Source: Prorocentrum cordatum
Taxonomy: Eukaryota; Sar; Dinophyceae; Prorocentrales; Prorocentraceae
Direction: 5' to 3'
Assembly (NCBI GenBank): GCA_963575745.1
Contig: CAUYUJ010016348.1
Span: 252,501-282,961 of the forward strand
Length of the DNA: 30,461 nucleotides
The notes beneath the pieces are model-generated. The model was given only the letters and a program-made list of their open reading frames with translations, searched no databases and was not told the DNA's origin. Shown in pieces: positions 9,138 through 19,208 of this stretch (position 1 is the first letter of the stretch; the number at the start of each line of letters is the position of its first letter). The translations under genes were made by a program, and so were the position numbers.

Positions 9138-9312
9138 CAGTCGGGGCGTTGACCTAAGGAACCCTAAAGAGGCACGAGGCCCCTTTTCTCCATGAGTTAA
9201 ACTTCGACTGCATATCGAAAACCAACGGAAAACCTCAGGCAAGCTGCGAAATAATCAAGGAACACGGAGCCCCTCCCCAACCAAAAGGGTTCCTTCTTCA
9301 GGGCCCCGACTG
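9138..9312 (-). mobile_element. MITE of Tc1/mariner type, copy 2
   Basis: Ends CAGTCGGGGC with TA on both sides (9136-9137 and 9313-9314). Read on the minus strand, the interior (TTGGGGAGGGGCTCCG ... CAGCTTGCCT) matches copy 1 at 2434-2690 closely. The right inverted repeat has diverged more than the left. It lacks the internal duplication seen in copy 1. Confidence 0.87.
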
Positions 9313-9473
9313 TAGACATGCACCGAACCTTCGCCTCCTGGGCCCTCAGAGCGTCATCTCGCGCAGAGGGCCCCAAAACGGGCCAAGAGGGACACGCGGC
9401 AGGATGCGCCGAAGGCCAATCGATCCGCCGCCCCTGTGGTCTTGCCACAAGGGTGCCTGGCGTGCTAAACTTA

Positions 9474-9637
9474 CTACCTACCAGACCACCCCAACCCAAC
9501 CCGAAGACCCAAATTTCGGGTTGGGGGGGGGGTATGGGTTTCATACGTGTTTTTTCGATGCTCCCCGACCCCCCCCCACTGGAAATGGAGGGCAACTGGA
9601 GGCCTTCGGGTTGGGTTGGGGTGGTTTGGTAGGTGGT
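9474..9637. mobile_element. Foldback element with arms of about 36 bp
   Basis: ACCTACCAGACCACCCCAAC ... CCGAAGACC on the left is inverted as GGCCTTCGGG ... GTTTGGTAGGTGG on the right, with about four mismatches. The interior is G- and C-run rich, without an open frame of note. It is probably a small TIR element or hairpin repeat; ends and target duplication are uncertain. Confidence 0.65.
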
Positions 9638-9773
9638 GATAAACTTCAGGTGGTTTGGGTTTTTTTAGAACTCCCCCTGGGGCTTCGGCGCAGCGCGCCA
9701 GCCACCCAGGCCATGCACATGTCAGTTCCTCTCTCGCCCAAGTGTGGACTCCAAGATTCGGGGATGGACAAAC

Positions 9774-9933
9774 CCCCCTTTAGTAAAACGTGGTTTAGTG
9801 AAAACGACCTGAGGCCCAAACCTGGCGGGCGCAAACCTGGAAAATAACGGCCACGGCGCCCTCTCGAGAACCGAAAACGGACAATTCACTAATCGACGTG
9901 TTACTGTTGGGGGTTCTGTCCACCCCCGAAAGA
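9774..9933 (+). repeat. Dispersed repeat X, copy 1
   Basis: Homologous to 13896-14056. Shared blocks in order are CCCTTTAGTAAA, an ACGGCC(A/G)CG(G/C)CGCCCTC stretch, GAACCGAAAACGG, CAATTC-TAATCGACGTGT and CTGTCCACCCCCGA. No coding capacity. Here it abuts the 21-bp arrays. Confidence 0.8.
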
Positions 9934-9934
9934 T

Positions 9935-10840
9935 GCTTCCGAGATGGCCCAAATGGCCCAAGATGGCCTCCAAGCTCGCCCAAGATGGCCTCCAAGACGG
10001 CCCAAGAGGGTCCAAGATGTCTCCAAGTCCGCCCAAGAAGTCACCAAGACAGCCCAAGATGGCTCCAAGACGGCCCAAGGGGCTCCCACGAGGCCTCCAA
10101 GACGGCCCAAGAGGCTTGCAAAATGGCCTCCAGGAAGGCCCGAAGAGGCCATGTTCATTGCGTTGGTTTGCAAGCGCTGACCGTGCAGCGCGGTTTCTGT
10201 GGGTTTGGCACGCCTCCGAGCAGGTCCAGGAGGACTCCAAGAGGACATACAGAAAGGCGAGAGGGAGCCAAAAACATAAATGTCCCTTAGTTGCTTAAAG
10301 GCTTTTGGCGTCTGCTCCTTGTCGGCCTGCCGACGGCCTGAGACGGCCCGAGACGTCACCCAAGATCGCCCCAAGAGCGACCAAGAGGCCTGCAAGATGG
10401 CCCCATGACGGACCAAGAGACCACCAAGACGGCCCCAAGAGGACCCAAAGACCACCCAAGAGGCCTCGAAGATTCACAAAATGGCCTCCAAGGCCGCCAA
10501 CATGACACAATATGACCCAAGAGAGCCCAAAATGGCCGCAAGATGTCTCCAAGACGGCCAAACATGCACCCACGACGACCTAAACGTACGTCAAGATATC
10601 CCAAGGGGCTCCCAAGAGGCATCCAAGACGGCCCAGGAGGCCTGCAAGAGGACATACACGAAGGCCAGAAGAGGCCAGCATCATTTATTTGCACTACTAG
10701 TTACTGGGTGTTTGACAGATTTTGGCATTTACTCCTTGTTGATCTTCCGACGGCACAAGACGGCCCGTGACGTCCCCAAATAGCGCCCCAAGAGCGACCA
10801 AGAGGCCTCCAAGATGGCCTCATGACGGCCCAAGAGACCA
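9935..10840 (+). repeat. 21-bp satellite-like array with two AT-rich modules
   Basis: Degenerate copies of TCCAAGACGGCCCAAGAGGC (a 21-bp unit) run through the region. They are interrupted at about 10288-10350 and 10690-10770 by a module with TTTTGGC(G/A)T, CTCCTTGT and TTCCGACGGC. 21 is a multiple of 3, so both strands stay open for long distances; the resulting Arg/Pro- or Leu/Gly/Trp-rich frames are artefacts. Confidence 0.85.
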
Positions 10841-11740
10841 CCACGACATCACTCCCGGCATACACTTGTGGAACCGACTACGCAGGAAAAGCAACGACAA
10901 CAAGAACCAATCTTCAAGGGCAACCACCCCTTGAAAATAACAACGACATCTCGGCTAAACCGGCAACCCGCCGCCTACGACGTTTTGGCAACGGCCGAAA
11001 CTCGATATTATTAACCGCGAGGTATATCTTGACAAGAAAAACTCAAGACAAAGAGCAAAGCCAAAGGTTTTTTTGTATCGACAGAACGTACACGAAAAAA
11101 CGTCTTCTCTGAGAGCAGAGGAATGCATTTGCGATGCAGGGACACTTTATTCAAACATCATAAACCTGTGATATGGAAACTTTAAAATGTTCGAACAGAT
11201 CCACTCTGCATTAATTTCAACGCGCACGCATCTGGTTTCAAACACGCTCCTTTCTAACGTCCTTCTGCGCGTTCGAATGGTCATCGCGCGAATAGGAATT
11301 ATAACATACGCCTTCACTCAATGCGACCCTGGCTCGGATCTCAAAACTTACACTGGTTTGCGCGGTTCGGCTCGTCACAGAGCCCAGAGAAACTCGAAAC
11401 ACACTCCGCAAAAATTCCGCACAAAACAAACAAACTGCGAAACAATCCGCACTTACACTGCGAAACTCAAATCAAGCAATCCGCACAAGACTCCCGAAGG
11501 CACCGCGGGCCGCGAGAGAGGCCAGGGGAGGCCCACCTGCCCGTTCAGGGGGCCACGACCCACAACAGAGGCCCGCCTTGAGGGGTTCGCCGGCGCGCCC
11601 ACCGCCGTCGTGCAACCGCCGCGCAAAATTTGACAGCGCTGGGCTGCCCTGAGGGGTTGAACGGTGCCCGCCAACAAAAGTCGACAACGAACTCTTGGAT
11701 CCGACGGTCAGCCCAGTCCCGCAGCGACTGCCAGGACTGA
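10841..11740. other. Lower-GC unique DNA, no recognisable gene
   Basis: This stretch is richer in A and T than its surroundings and nearly free of the local repeats. A small hairpin (TTCAAGGG, loop, CCCTTGAA) lies near 10911-10936. Open frames are short and unlike any family I know. I see no convincing tRNA, snRNA or 5S rRNA signature. Confidence 0.45.
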
Positions 11741-11744
11741 TACC

Positions 11745-13060
11745 ACGACGGCCATAAGAGGACCCAGCCCCAAGACGCCCCCAAGACGGCCCCGGAGACT
11801 TCCGACGGCCCTGAAGCGCACCAAGAGGGTCCAAGTCGGCCCAGAGAGGCCCCCTAAGACGGCTTCCGACGGCGTCAGACGGGCCAGGAACGCCCTACAT
11901 AAGACGGCCAAAGAAGCCCCCAAATGCCCCCAAGAGCCCCAAGGAGGCCCCCAGAGTGCCCCAGGAGGCTCCCCGGAGGCATTTCTTCCCCTCTCTTTTC
12001 TGTTGTTGCTTCCTCTCCTCCGCTTCTTCTTTCTCATTCTTTCTCCCCCACATGTTCCACGAAAGATTTCCACATCGGCTGGCAGAACGCGGAGTAGGGT
12101 AGCTTGGCCGAGCTCTGGCCGCATGTTCGGCCATATAGACGCTTCCAGAAGGCAGGGGACGGCGGTGATTCGTCGTCGGTGTCTTCGATCCGCCGCCCCC
12201 CGTTGGCTTGCCACAGGGGTATAGTACAGGGGTGCATGGCGTGCCAGGTGTTAGGTAGTCCCTGGTACTTTTTACCGGTTCCAAGTGGGTCTTCGAACCA
12301 ACCCGCCAACCACACGGAGAACCGCCGAAAATTTGTTCTCCAGTGGTCGAATCGCCTCCAAGACGGCCCAAGATGGTCTCCAGCACGGCCAAGATGGCCC
12401 AATATGGCTTCCAAGACGTTCTCAAGTCGCCTCCAAGATAGCCAATCTAGCCCCAAGACGACGCAAGATGTCCCCCAGAACGCTTAAGAGGCCCACAAGA
12501 TGCCCCAAGAGGGCTCCCCGAGGACCTCCAGGAGGCCAAGATCATTGATTTGCCAGTTGTTATTCAATGATTTTGGCGTTCTCGCCTTTCCTGGTTTCCG
12601 ACGCTACAAGACTGCCCCATCGATCCCCATAAGCCCCCAAGATCGCTTCAAAACTGACCAAGAGGCCCTCAAGAGGCCGCAAGACGGCCCAAGAGGGCCC
12701 GAAGACGGCCCAATGTCGCCCAAGAGGCCAAGACGGCCTCCTAAGGCCTACAAAAGTGCACCAGTGGACCCGAGAGGCCCCCACGAGATCCCCCAAAGGC
12801 CCCAGGAGACCCCCAGAAAGCCCCAGGAGGCCCCCAGGAGGCCCTTTAGAACCCCGCCGAAAGGCTCCCAGAAATCCTCCAGGAGGCCCCTCCTCTTTTT
12901 CCTCTTCTTCCTCTTTCTCGTTCTCCCTCCTCTCCTCCGCTTCTCCCTGCCTCTCCCCAAATGTTCCCCCGAGGGGCTCCACGACGGCTGGGGGAACACT
13001 CAGTCCGACAGCTTGGCCAGACTCCGGCCAAACGTTCGACCGCATGGGCGTCAAATGACA
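11745..13060 (+). repeat. 21-bp arrays, AT-rich module and a duplicated block
   Basis: CCAAGACGGCC-type arrays occupy about 11745-11980 and 12355-12850. An AT-rich module lies at about 12540-12615, with ATCATTGA inverted as TCAATGAT and GGCGTTCTCGCC. A block with a pyrimidine-rich tract, ATGTTCC, CGGCTGG, AGCTTGGCC and CTCTGGCC/CTCCGGCC occurs at about 11990-12140 and again at about 12890-13050, roughly 900 bp apart. After the first copy, CGGTGATTCGTCGTCGGTGT resembles part of the units at 17330 and 18245. Confidence 0.75.
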
Positions 13061-13065
13061 CCTCC

Positions 13066-13232
13066 TCATCGAGGATGAGGATGAGGAGGAGGATGAGGAG
13101 GAGGAGGAGGAGGAGGAGGGGGAGGAGGAGGAGGAGAAGGAGGAGGAGGAGGAGGAGGAGGAGGAGGAGGAGGGAGGAGGAGGAGGAGGAGGGAGGATGA
13201 GGAGGAGGAGGAGGAGGAGGAGGAGGAGGAGC
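13066..13232. repeat. (GAT/GGA)n microsatellite
   Basis: CCTCCTCATC, GAGGATGAGGATGAGG and then (GGA)n for about 150 bp. Simple sequence. Confidence 0.92.
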
Positions 13233-13239
13233 AACGCCA

Positions 13240-13890
13240 GCTGCAGACGTGCACGGATCCCTCGGCTGCACGCGGCAGCGGCCCCGGGCCAGAGTGGCCC
13301 CTGGGGCGCAGCTCGCCCAGCGCTGCATGCGACGCGACGGTGCAGCGTCCTGCGCGCTCGGCGCCCCCCGCGCCCCCCGAGAGCCAGGGGCACCGGAGGC
13401 CGCTCCCGCGAGGGGCCACCCCTGCGCAGGGCCGGCCGACCAGGACGAGATCCCCTCTCCTGGGACTGAAGCTCTCGCGCGGGGGTCGGAGCTCTCGCGC
13501 AGGGGGCCTGGGCTTCTGCGCGGGGGCCGGAAGCCTGGAGCGCGGAATGGGCGTTCTGTGCGCGTCGGGAGCGGCAAAGAGGGGGGTGACGAAGAGGGGG
13601 GGGAGATATTGTGGCGCGAGGCAAGTGCTGCGCACATCTCGCAGGGCTACGCACGCGCGAACGCAGTCGGATATCATCAAAGCCCGCTGACCGCGGGGAC
13701 GGCGGGCCCGGGTGACGGGACGGGGTGGGGCCCTGGAGGGGTGGAGGGCGGGCGTTCCGAAGAGCGAGCCGGCGCGAGCACGGGGGATGCTTCCAAGGCA
13801 TGGGCCCAGCCCTGACCTCCTCGCGTCGCCCTGACCTCATCGCGTCGTGCGTCGTGAAGAGAACACGACAGAAGGCTTCTGTCGGCGGTG
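13240..13890. other. GC-rich unique DNA; 21-bp triplication at 13467-13530
   Basis: Open frames exist on both strands but none resembles a known protein. GCTCTCGCGCGGGGG, GCTCTCGCGCAGGGGG and GCTTCTGCGCGGGGG form three adjacent units of about 21 bp. I call no gene. Confidence 0.45.
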
Positions 13891-13895
13891 GAAAA

Positions 13896-14246
13896 ACCTC
13901 CCTTTAGTAAACCTCCCCTTCGTGAAAGCGGCCTTGGACAGAAACCGACGGACCTGGACCCGCAAAAACGACGGCCGCGCCGCCCTCTCGCGAACCGAAA
14001 ACGGCCAATTCCTTAATCGACGTGTCAGGGTAGGAGGTCTGTCCACCCCCGATTCTGGGGTCACTTTCGGCCTCCGATCGGGTGCACGCAAGAGTGACGT
14101 TGGTGCACGGCGCATGGGGGGCGCGAGGGGGCCAAACCCAAGCGCGCAAGCCGCTGCTAATCGCATCGCGCTCAGCAATCGAGGGGACCCCAGTCAGCCC
14201 GTACCAGAGATCACTCCGGCGAAGGTTCATCCTTACGGGTGGTCGA
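13896..14246 (+). repeat. Repeat X copy 2 and repeat Y copy 2, adjacent
   Basis: 13896-14056 matches 9774-9933 (repeat X) and 14084-14246 matches 8318-8500 (repeat Y), both in direct orientation. In the other location the two are about 1.3 kb apart and in the opposite order, so they are independent repeat families that happen to meet here. Confidence 0.75.
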
Positions 14247-14249
14247 TCG

Positions 14250-15529
14250 GTCCGAGGCCCCCGACTGCGGATCCGCCGTGCTTTGGGCGACTTCGCGAGT
14301 GGGGCGGAAATCCCCGCCCTGCCTTTCCAAACCATCGACGTCGGCAAATCCGCAGTCAGCATCTGTTCGGGCCCCCAGGCTTCCGCGACCTTACGCAGTG
14401 TTTTCTTCTCCAAGCTCCGGCCGCGACCGCGGTTGTGGCTGCAGCTGCGACTGTGGCTGAGAGGGGGGAGCATCACGAATTTGTCGCGGTGGTTTCCTTT
14501 CCAGTCGCGGCTCGAGCCGTGGCTGCGGCAGCTGGGGGGAACATATCGTGATTTTTTCGTGCAGGCCGCGTGGACCGCTCCAGAAGCCCTGAGCGCCAAC
14601 GTGCGGACGTCTCGCTGTTGCGTCCGCCGACCTGCCGCCGGCGGACCCGCCGCCATCCCACCCGCCGCCGTTTTGCTTCCGCTGGCCTTCCGCTGAGGGC
14701 GAGATGCGGCGAAGGCGAGGCCCGCAGCGCACGGCTTCCCAGCCTGGCCTGGAGGGCGTGCCTGCGACTCTGGGACGGAGGGATCGGCTGGGCACGGATC
14801 GGTGCCGGTATATGGCACTGGCGTCCCCCAGCGATACTCGGTGCAGAGCGCAGGGTCATCGGCCGCCGCGCCAACCGCGCCGCAGACCTTTCCCTGCGAA
14901 TTGAAGTCGATGGGGAGGGAGAGGAAGAGGAGAAAGGGTTAGGTCGGGCATGTCCCCCTACAGACGGACTTTGGAGGACAAATGCAAAACAGTCAAACAA
15001 TCCGGCAGCCCCCTCAGGAGGCGCAAGGCTGCGAAGGTGTGTGCGGTCTGCTGTCATGTGCTATGTGTTGTCATTTGTTGTTTGGCCTTTTGTCACTCCA
15101 GTCCTACTTCCTGCCTCCTGTTTACTGTCTGCTAAGGGGCCCCGCCGCGCCACCAAACAGCCAACGGGGGTGGGGTGAACCTCAAATCCTGGCTGCTCTG
15201 GGTCACCCCAGGATTCTCATGGTAACACCAGGTCGACACTCTGGGAAAAAGCATTCACCACAATTTCCACAGCGGCGACAAAACATATAAAGCACTATGC
15301 AGAGGGGTCCCCAAATCTGGCGGCCAACGGCCCGGACCCTAAGCAAGTGTTACCAACAAAGTGGCGGCGGCCGCGCGCAAAAGCCAAGGCGACAATATAA
15401 AAACGACAGCGGCGGATTCTGCGCACACTGTATGCACTACGTGACATTAACATGGAAAGATACCAGTGTAGACAATGTATGTAGACGTACTTAAGTCGCG
15501 CGCATGCATGCGTGCATTCGTATAACACA
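14250..15529. other. No recognisable gene; one-ended MITE relic at 14944
   Basis: TCGGGCATGTCCCCCTACAG at 14944-14963, followed by GGACAAATGCAAAAC, resembles the left end of the 4297-4490 element. I find no right end. Direct repeats (GTGGCTGC-GC ... GGGGGGA-CAT) lie at about 14430-14560. A small hairpin AATCCTGG/CCAGGATT is at about 15185-15215. No protein or RNA gene is recognisable. Confidence 0.45.
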
Positions 15530-15595
15530 CATATATACATATATATATATATATATATAATATATATATTATATAAAATATATAAAAAAAATGAC
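15530..15595. repeat. (AT)n microsatellite
   Basis: CATATATACATATATATAT continues as TA repeats and then an A run. It is the only clearly AT-rich simple repeat in an otherwise GC-rich window. Confidence 0.9.
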
Positions 15596-15599
15596 TAGA

Positions 15600-16159
15600 A
15601 TATCGTCGGACCGCGAAATACGAGCCTGAATCCGACGCCGCAATCCAACTCAAAATTCTTTCCGTTCTCTTATCCGAAAATGCCCGCAATCGCGTCCAAC
15701 ATCAAACGAAACCTTTAACCCACGAGCGCGCTTCCAAAACATGACAACACATATGTCTAAGAAATGTCTGGAAATATCCGGCTTCGCCGTCGCTTACCTC
15801 CTAAACCCGAACTCCCCATGCAACCGCGACAAATTACACAACCTAGCCCTGCTTAAAATTTCCCCCCGGGCTCGATCCCCCCACACAGAGGAAATAATCG
15901 CGCAACCGCGATGACTTGCACAGCCTAACTTTGTTTTGAAGGGAGCAAGCGCGACCGCGACGAGGCCTCTGGCCCACGACCCAGGCGCGGCAGCGGGGTG
16001 GGTTGAAGACAATCATACAAACATCCGATGCAAACTCGCGGCGGCAGCGGTGGTCCCGAAGACTAGGTGCACTTTGCAAAAGACTGATTCGGCGACGGCG
16101 GCCCTCAGAGACTGGGTGGCGCAGAGGCTTCGTGGACCTGGTGATCTCATGGTGACGCC
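15600..16159. other. Nothing recognisable
   Basis: Mixed-composition sequence with short open frames. No repeat, RNA gene or protein domain was identified. Confidence 0.4.
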
Positions 16160-17273
16160 ACCGCGCGGCCAGAACGGCCCGAGAGGCCTCCAAGATTGCC
16201 CGAAGAGGCTCCGAAGAGAGCCTCAGGAGCCCAAGACGGCCCCAGATGGCCCCAAGATGTCCCACGATGGCCCAATATGCTGCCAAGACGGCCCATGAGG
16301 CCTGCCCTACGAAGCAAAATTCAATGATTTCCTTAACGTTTTTGAAGGTTTTTGGCCTTCTCGCCTTTTCGGCTTTCCGACGCTCCGAGACGGACCAAGA
16401 GGGGTTCCCGAGATCGCCCCACGACGGCCCTAGGAGCTCCCATGACGGCCCACGAGGCCCCCAAGACGGCAGAAGAGGACTGTCCAAGAGGCGCCCCAGA
16501 CGGCCCAAAAGGGCCCTAAGATAGTCCCAAGGAGGCCCAAGAGGGAGTCCACGAACCGAAAACTCGTTCCGCCCCGAGAGGGCCGCAGGAGGCCCCAAGA
16601 AGGTCCCAAGAGGCCCCAAGAGGCCCCCAAGGGGCCCCCAGGAGGGCCCCAAGGAGACCCCAAAGGGACCCAAAGGGACCCAAAATATGCCCCAAGAGGT
16701 TCCAAAATGGCTTCCAAGAAACTCCAACAATGACCCGCAGAGGCTGCCGAGAAGCACCCACGGCGCTATCCACGCAGCCGCACGCACTAGATAGGGGGGT
16801 CGGCGGCAGAGGGCGAAGCCCTCAAGATCCGGCCGCTCCCGCCCTGCGGTGTGGGCCGTGCGAGACCTCTCTGACAGAGTGTTTGGCACAGTCTTTGGCC
16901 CCCTTCTCCAGTGCCTGGTCAAAACCTCCTGAAAGTCCCTCCGAGGGGGCCCCACTCTGCCGCCGGCCCCCCCCCCCCCTCAAGGTCTCAAACGGCCCGG
17001 GGACGACCCAAGGGCGCCCCAAGCCGGTCCTAGAGAGTCCCGAGCAGTCCAAGAGAGCCTCCAGACGGCTCCAGATCGCTCCAAGACGCCAAAGATGGCC
17101 TCCAGACGGCCCAAGACGCCTCCAAGACGGCCCAAGAGGCCTCCAAGAGCACCCCCAAGAGAGCCCCAACATGCAAAAATCATTGTTTTTTTCAATGGTT
17201 TTTGAAGGATTTTCGCGTTCTCGCCATTTCGGCTTACCCACGCTCCACGACGGCCCAAGAGGCCCCCACGATC
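16160..17273 (+). repeat. 21-bp arrays, AT module and large repeat unit A
   Basis: CCAAGACGGCC arrays run at 16160-16300 and 16390-16730 around an AT-rich module (about 16313-16395). From about 16800 comes a diverged copy of the long unit also seen at 17274 and 18185: GATCCGGCCGCTCCCGCC, GGGCCGTGCGAGACCTCTCT, a long C run at 16966, CGGCCCGGGGACGACCC, array, then an AT module at 17166-17250. Confidence 0.8.
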
Positions 17274-18184
17274 GCGCCACGTCACGACTTTCGATGCTGC
17301 GCGATTTTCGGCAAACTCCCAGGGAGCGGCCGGTGATGCGCCGCCGGCGTCCTCGATCCGGCCGCTCCCGCCCGGCGGGTTGGGCCGTGCGAGACCTCTC
17401 TGACACAGTGTCTGGCGCAGTCTTTGGCCCCCTTCTCCAGTGCCTGGTCAAAAACCTCCTGAAAGTCCTTCCGAGGGGACTCTGCCGCCGGCCCCCCCCC
17501 CCCTCAAGGTCTCAAACGGCCCGGGGACGACCCAAGGGCGCCCCAAGCCGGTCCAAGAGTCCCGAGCAGTCCAAGAGAGCCTCCAGACGGTTCCAGATCG
17601 CTCGAAGACGCCCAAGATGGCCTCCAGACGGCCCAAGACGCCTCCAAGACGGCCCAAGAGGGCTCCAAGAGCACCCCCAAGACAGCCCCGAGAAGCAAAA
17701 ATCATTGACTTTTCAATGGTTTTTCAAGGATTTACACATTCACGCCATTTCGGCTTACCCACGCTCCAAGACGGCCCCAATAGGCCCCCACGATCGCCCC
17801 AGGACGGCCCAACAAGCCCCCAAGAGGGCTCCAAGACGGCGCAAGAAGGCCCCAAGACGGCCCAAGAGGCCCCCGGGACGGCCCAAGAGAGGCCCCAGGA
17901 CGGCCCCAAGAGGGCGCTCAGAAGGGGAACCCGAATGAACATTTTGAGCCTTCGGTCCCAAGAGGCCCCCAGGGGGCTCTTAGAGGCCCCCAGGAGGCCC
18001 CCAAGAGGCTCCAAGAGAGCCCCCAAAGGCCCCAAGAGGCCCCCACGAGGCTCACAAGAAGCCCCCAGGAGGCCCTCAAGAGGCCCTAAACTCCCCTGCA
18101 GAGGCCCCGAGAGCCCTCTCGAGACCCCAAGAAGCGTCCACGAGGACTCCGACCCAAAACCCAAGCAGGGTGGCGGGATGGGCC
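17274..18184 (+). repeat. Large tandem unit B, 911 bp
   Basis: From GCCACGTCACGACTTTCGAT onward the sequence is repeated almost unchanged 911 bp downstream (GTCACGACTT at 17281 and 18192). The unit holds GTGATGCGCCGCCGGCGTCC, a poly-C run, a 21-bp array, an AT-rich module with CATTGACTTTTCAATG, more array, and GAATGAACATTT. The high similarity implies a recent duplication. Open frames through it are periodicity artefacts. Confidence 0.9.
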
Positions 18185-18912
18185 GCGCCACGTCACGACT
18201 TTCGATGCTGCGCGATTTTCGGCAAACTCCCAGGGAGCGGCCGGTGATGCGCCGCCGGCGTCCTCGATCCGGCCGCTCCCGCCCGGCGGGTTGGGCCGTG
18301 CGAGACCTCTCTGACACAGTGTCTGGCGCAGTCTTTGACCCCCTTCTCCAGTGCCTGGTCAAAAACCTCCTGAAAGTCCTTCCGAGGGGGCCCCACTCTG
18401 CCGCCGGCCCCCCCCCCCCTCAAGCTCTCAAACGGCCCGGGGACGACCCAAGGGCGCCCCAAACCGGTCCAAGAGTCCCGAGCAGTCCAAGAGAGCCTCC
18501 AGACGGTTCCAGATCGCTCGAAGACGCCCAAGATGGCCTCCAGACGGCCCAAGACGCCTCCAAGACGGCCCAAGAGGGCTCCAAGAGCACCCCCAAGACA
18601 GCCCCGAGAAGCAAAAATCATTGACTTTTCAATGGTTTTTCAAGGATTTACACATTCACGCCATTTCGGCTTACCCACGCTCCAAGACGGCCCAATAGGC
18701 CCCCAAGATCGCCCCAGGACGGCCCAACAGGCCCCCAAGACGGCCCCAAGACGGCCCAAGAGGGCCCCAAGACCGCCCAAGAGGCCCCCGGGACGGCCCA
18801 AGAGGGGCCCCAGGATGGCCCCAAGAGGAGGCCCCGAAGGGGTACCCGAATGAACATTTCGAGCTTTCGGCTCAAGAGGCCCCCAGGAGGCCCTAAGAGG
18901 CCCCCTGAGTTG
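18185..18912 (+). repeat. Large tandem unit C, interrupted by the retrotransposon
   Basis: Near-identical to unit B with scattered substitutions and a small indel near the GAGGGG/CCCC stretch. It follows B through GAATGAACATTTCGAGC and AAGAGGCCCCC and then stops at the retrotransposon LTR. The insertion is therefore younger than the duplication. Confidence 0.88.
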
Positions 18913-19110
18913 AGAATAGGAATGGGATGGAGAGAAGCGCTTTTTCCAGTACGTGTGAAACAAAGCTTGATTCGCTGACTCGAGCCTAATGGTTACGGAA
19001 AAGCTGGCCGCAACGCGCGCGTAGCAGAGATCACCTGAATGCTGGGCTGGTCTGAAATCTACCTTTCGACTCTGGTACTTCTCGTTTGGTGCTTGTAAGC
19101 TCCACAGACA
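18913..19110 (-). repeat. 3' LTR (inner edge approximate)
   Basis: The outer edge is fixed by identity with 30430-30461 (31 of 32 bases by eye). The inner edge is a guess: on the minus strand TGTCTGTGGAGC starts at 19110 just after a purine-biased AAGGAACGGTGG, giving an LTR of about 198 bp. On the minus strand the LTR reads ...CCATTCCTATTCT at its end, followed here by CAACTCAGGG. Confidence 0.6.
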
Positions 19111-19208
19111 CCACCGTTCCTTGGAAAATGTTGCTGCCCTCTCTGCTACCAGAGCAAAGCAAAGGAAACGGCCTCCAACACTCAGAAAACGGAAGCTCCA
19201 GCCGTCAC
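19111..19208 (-). other. 3' untranslated region and possible polypurine tract
   Basis: Between the Pol stop and the presumed LTR start, the minus strand has GCAGAGAGGGCAGC and AAGGAACGGTGG. Either could be the plus-strand primer. I cannot choose without the full 5' LTR. Confidence 0.4.

Noticed and set aside
12560-13840. A 426-residue minus-strand frame
   Set aside because: It is dominated by a Ser/Leu/Pro run from the (GGA)n tract and by array sequence; no domain.
15843-16955. A 370-residue minus-strand open frame rich in Leu, Gly, Trp and Pro
   Set aside because: It follows the 21-bp array, has no recognisable domain, and its composition changes with the underlying repeat; it is a periodicity artefact.
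16730-18853. Long plus-strand frames (about 400 residues) over tandem units A-C
   Set aside because: They read the same 21-bp arrays and C runs in different frames; no domain, and the frame differs between the near-identical units.
18853-18877. GAGCTTTCGGCTCAAG and, near 1568, TTTTGGCCTCAAG resemble the end of the dinoflagellate spliced leader
   Set aside because: Each differs from the leader by mismatch or insertion, and the sister of the first (near 17950) is more different; no gene follows either. Chance similarity is more likely than a relict leader.
1-18912. Searched by eye for tRNA, 5S rRNA, U-snRNA genes and CRISPR arrays
   Set aside because: No convincing conserved boxes or folds were seen. 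The tandem arrays have no spacer-repeat structure of the CRISPR type and the context is eukaryotic.
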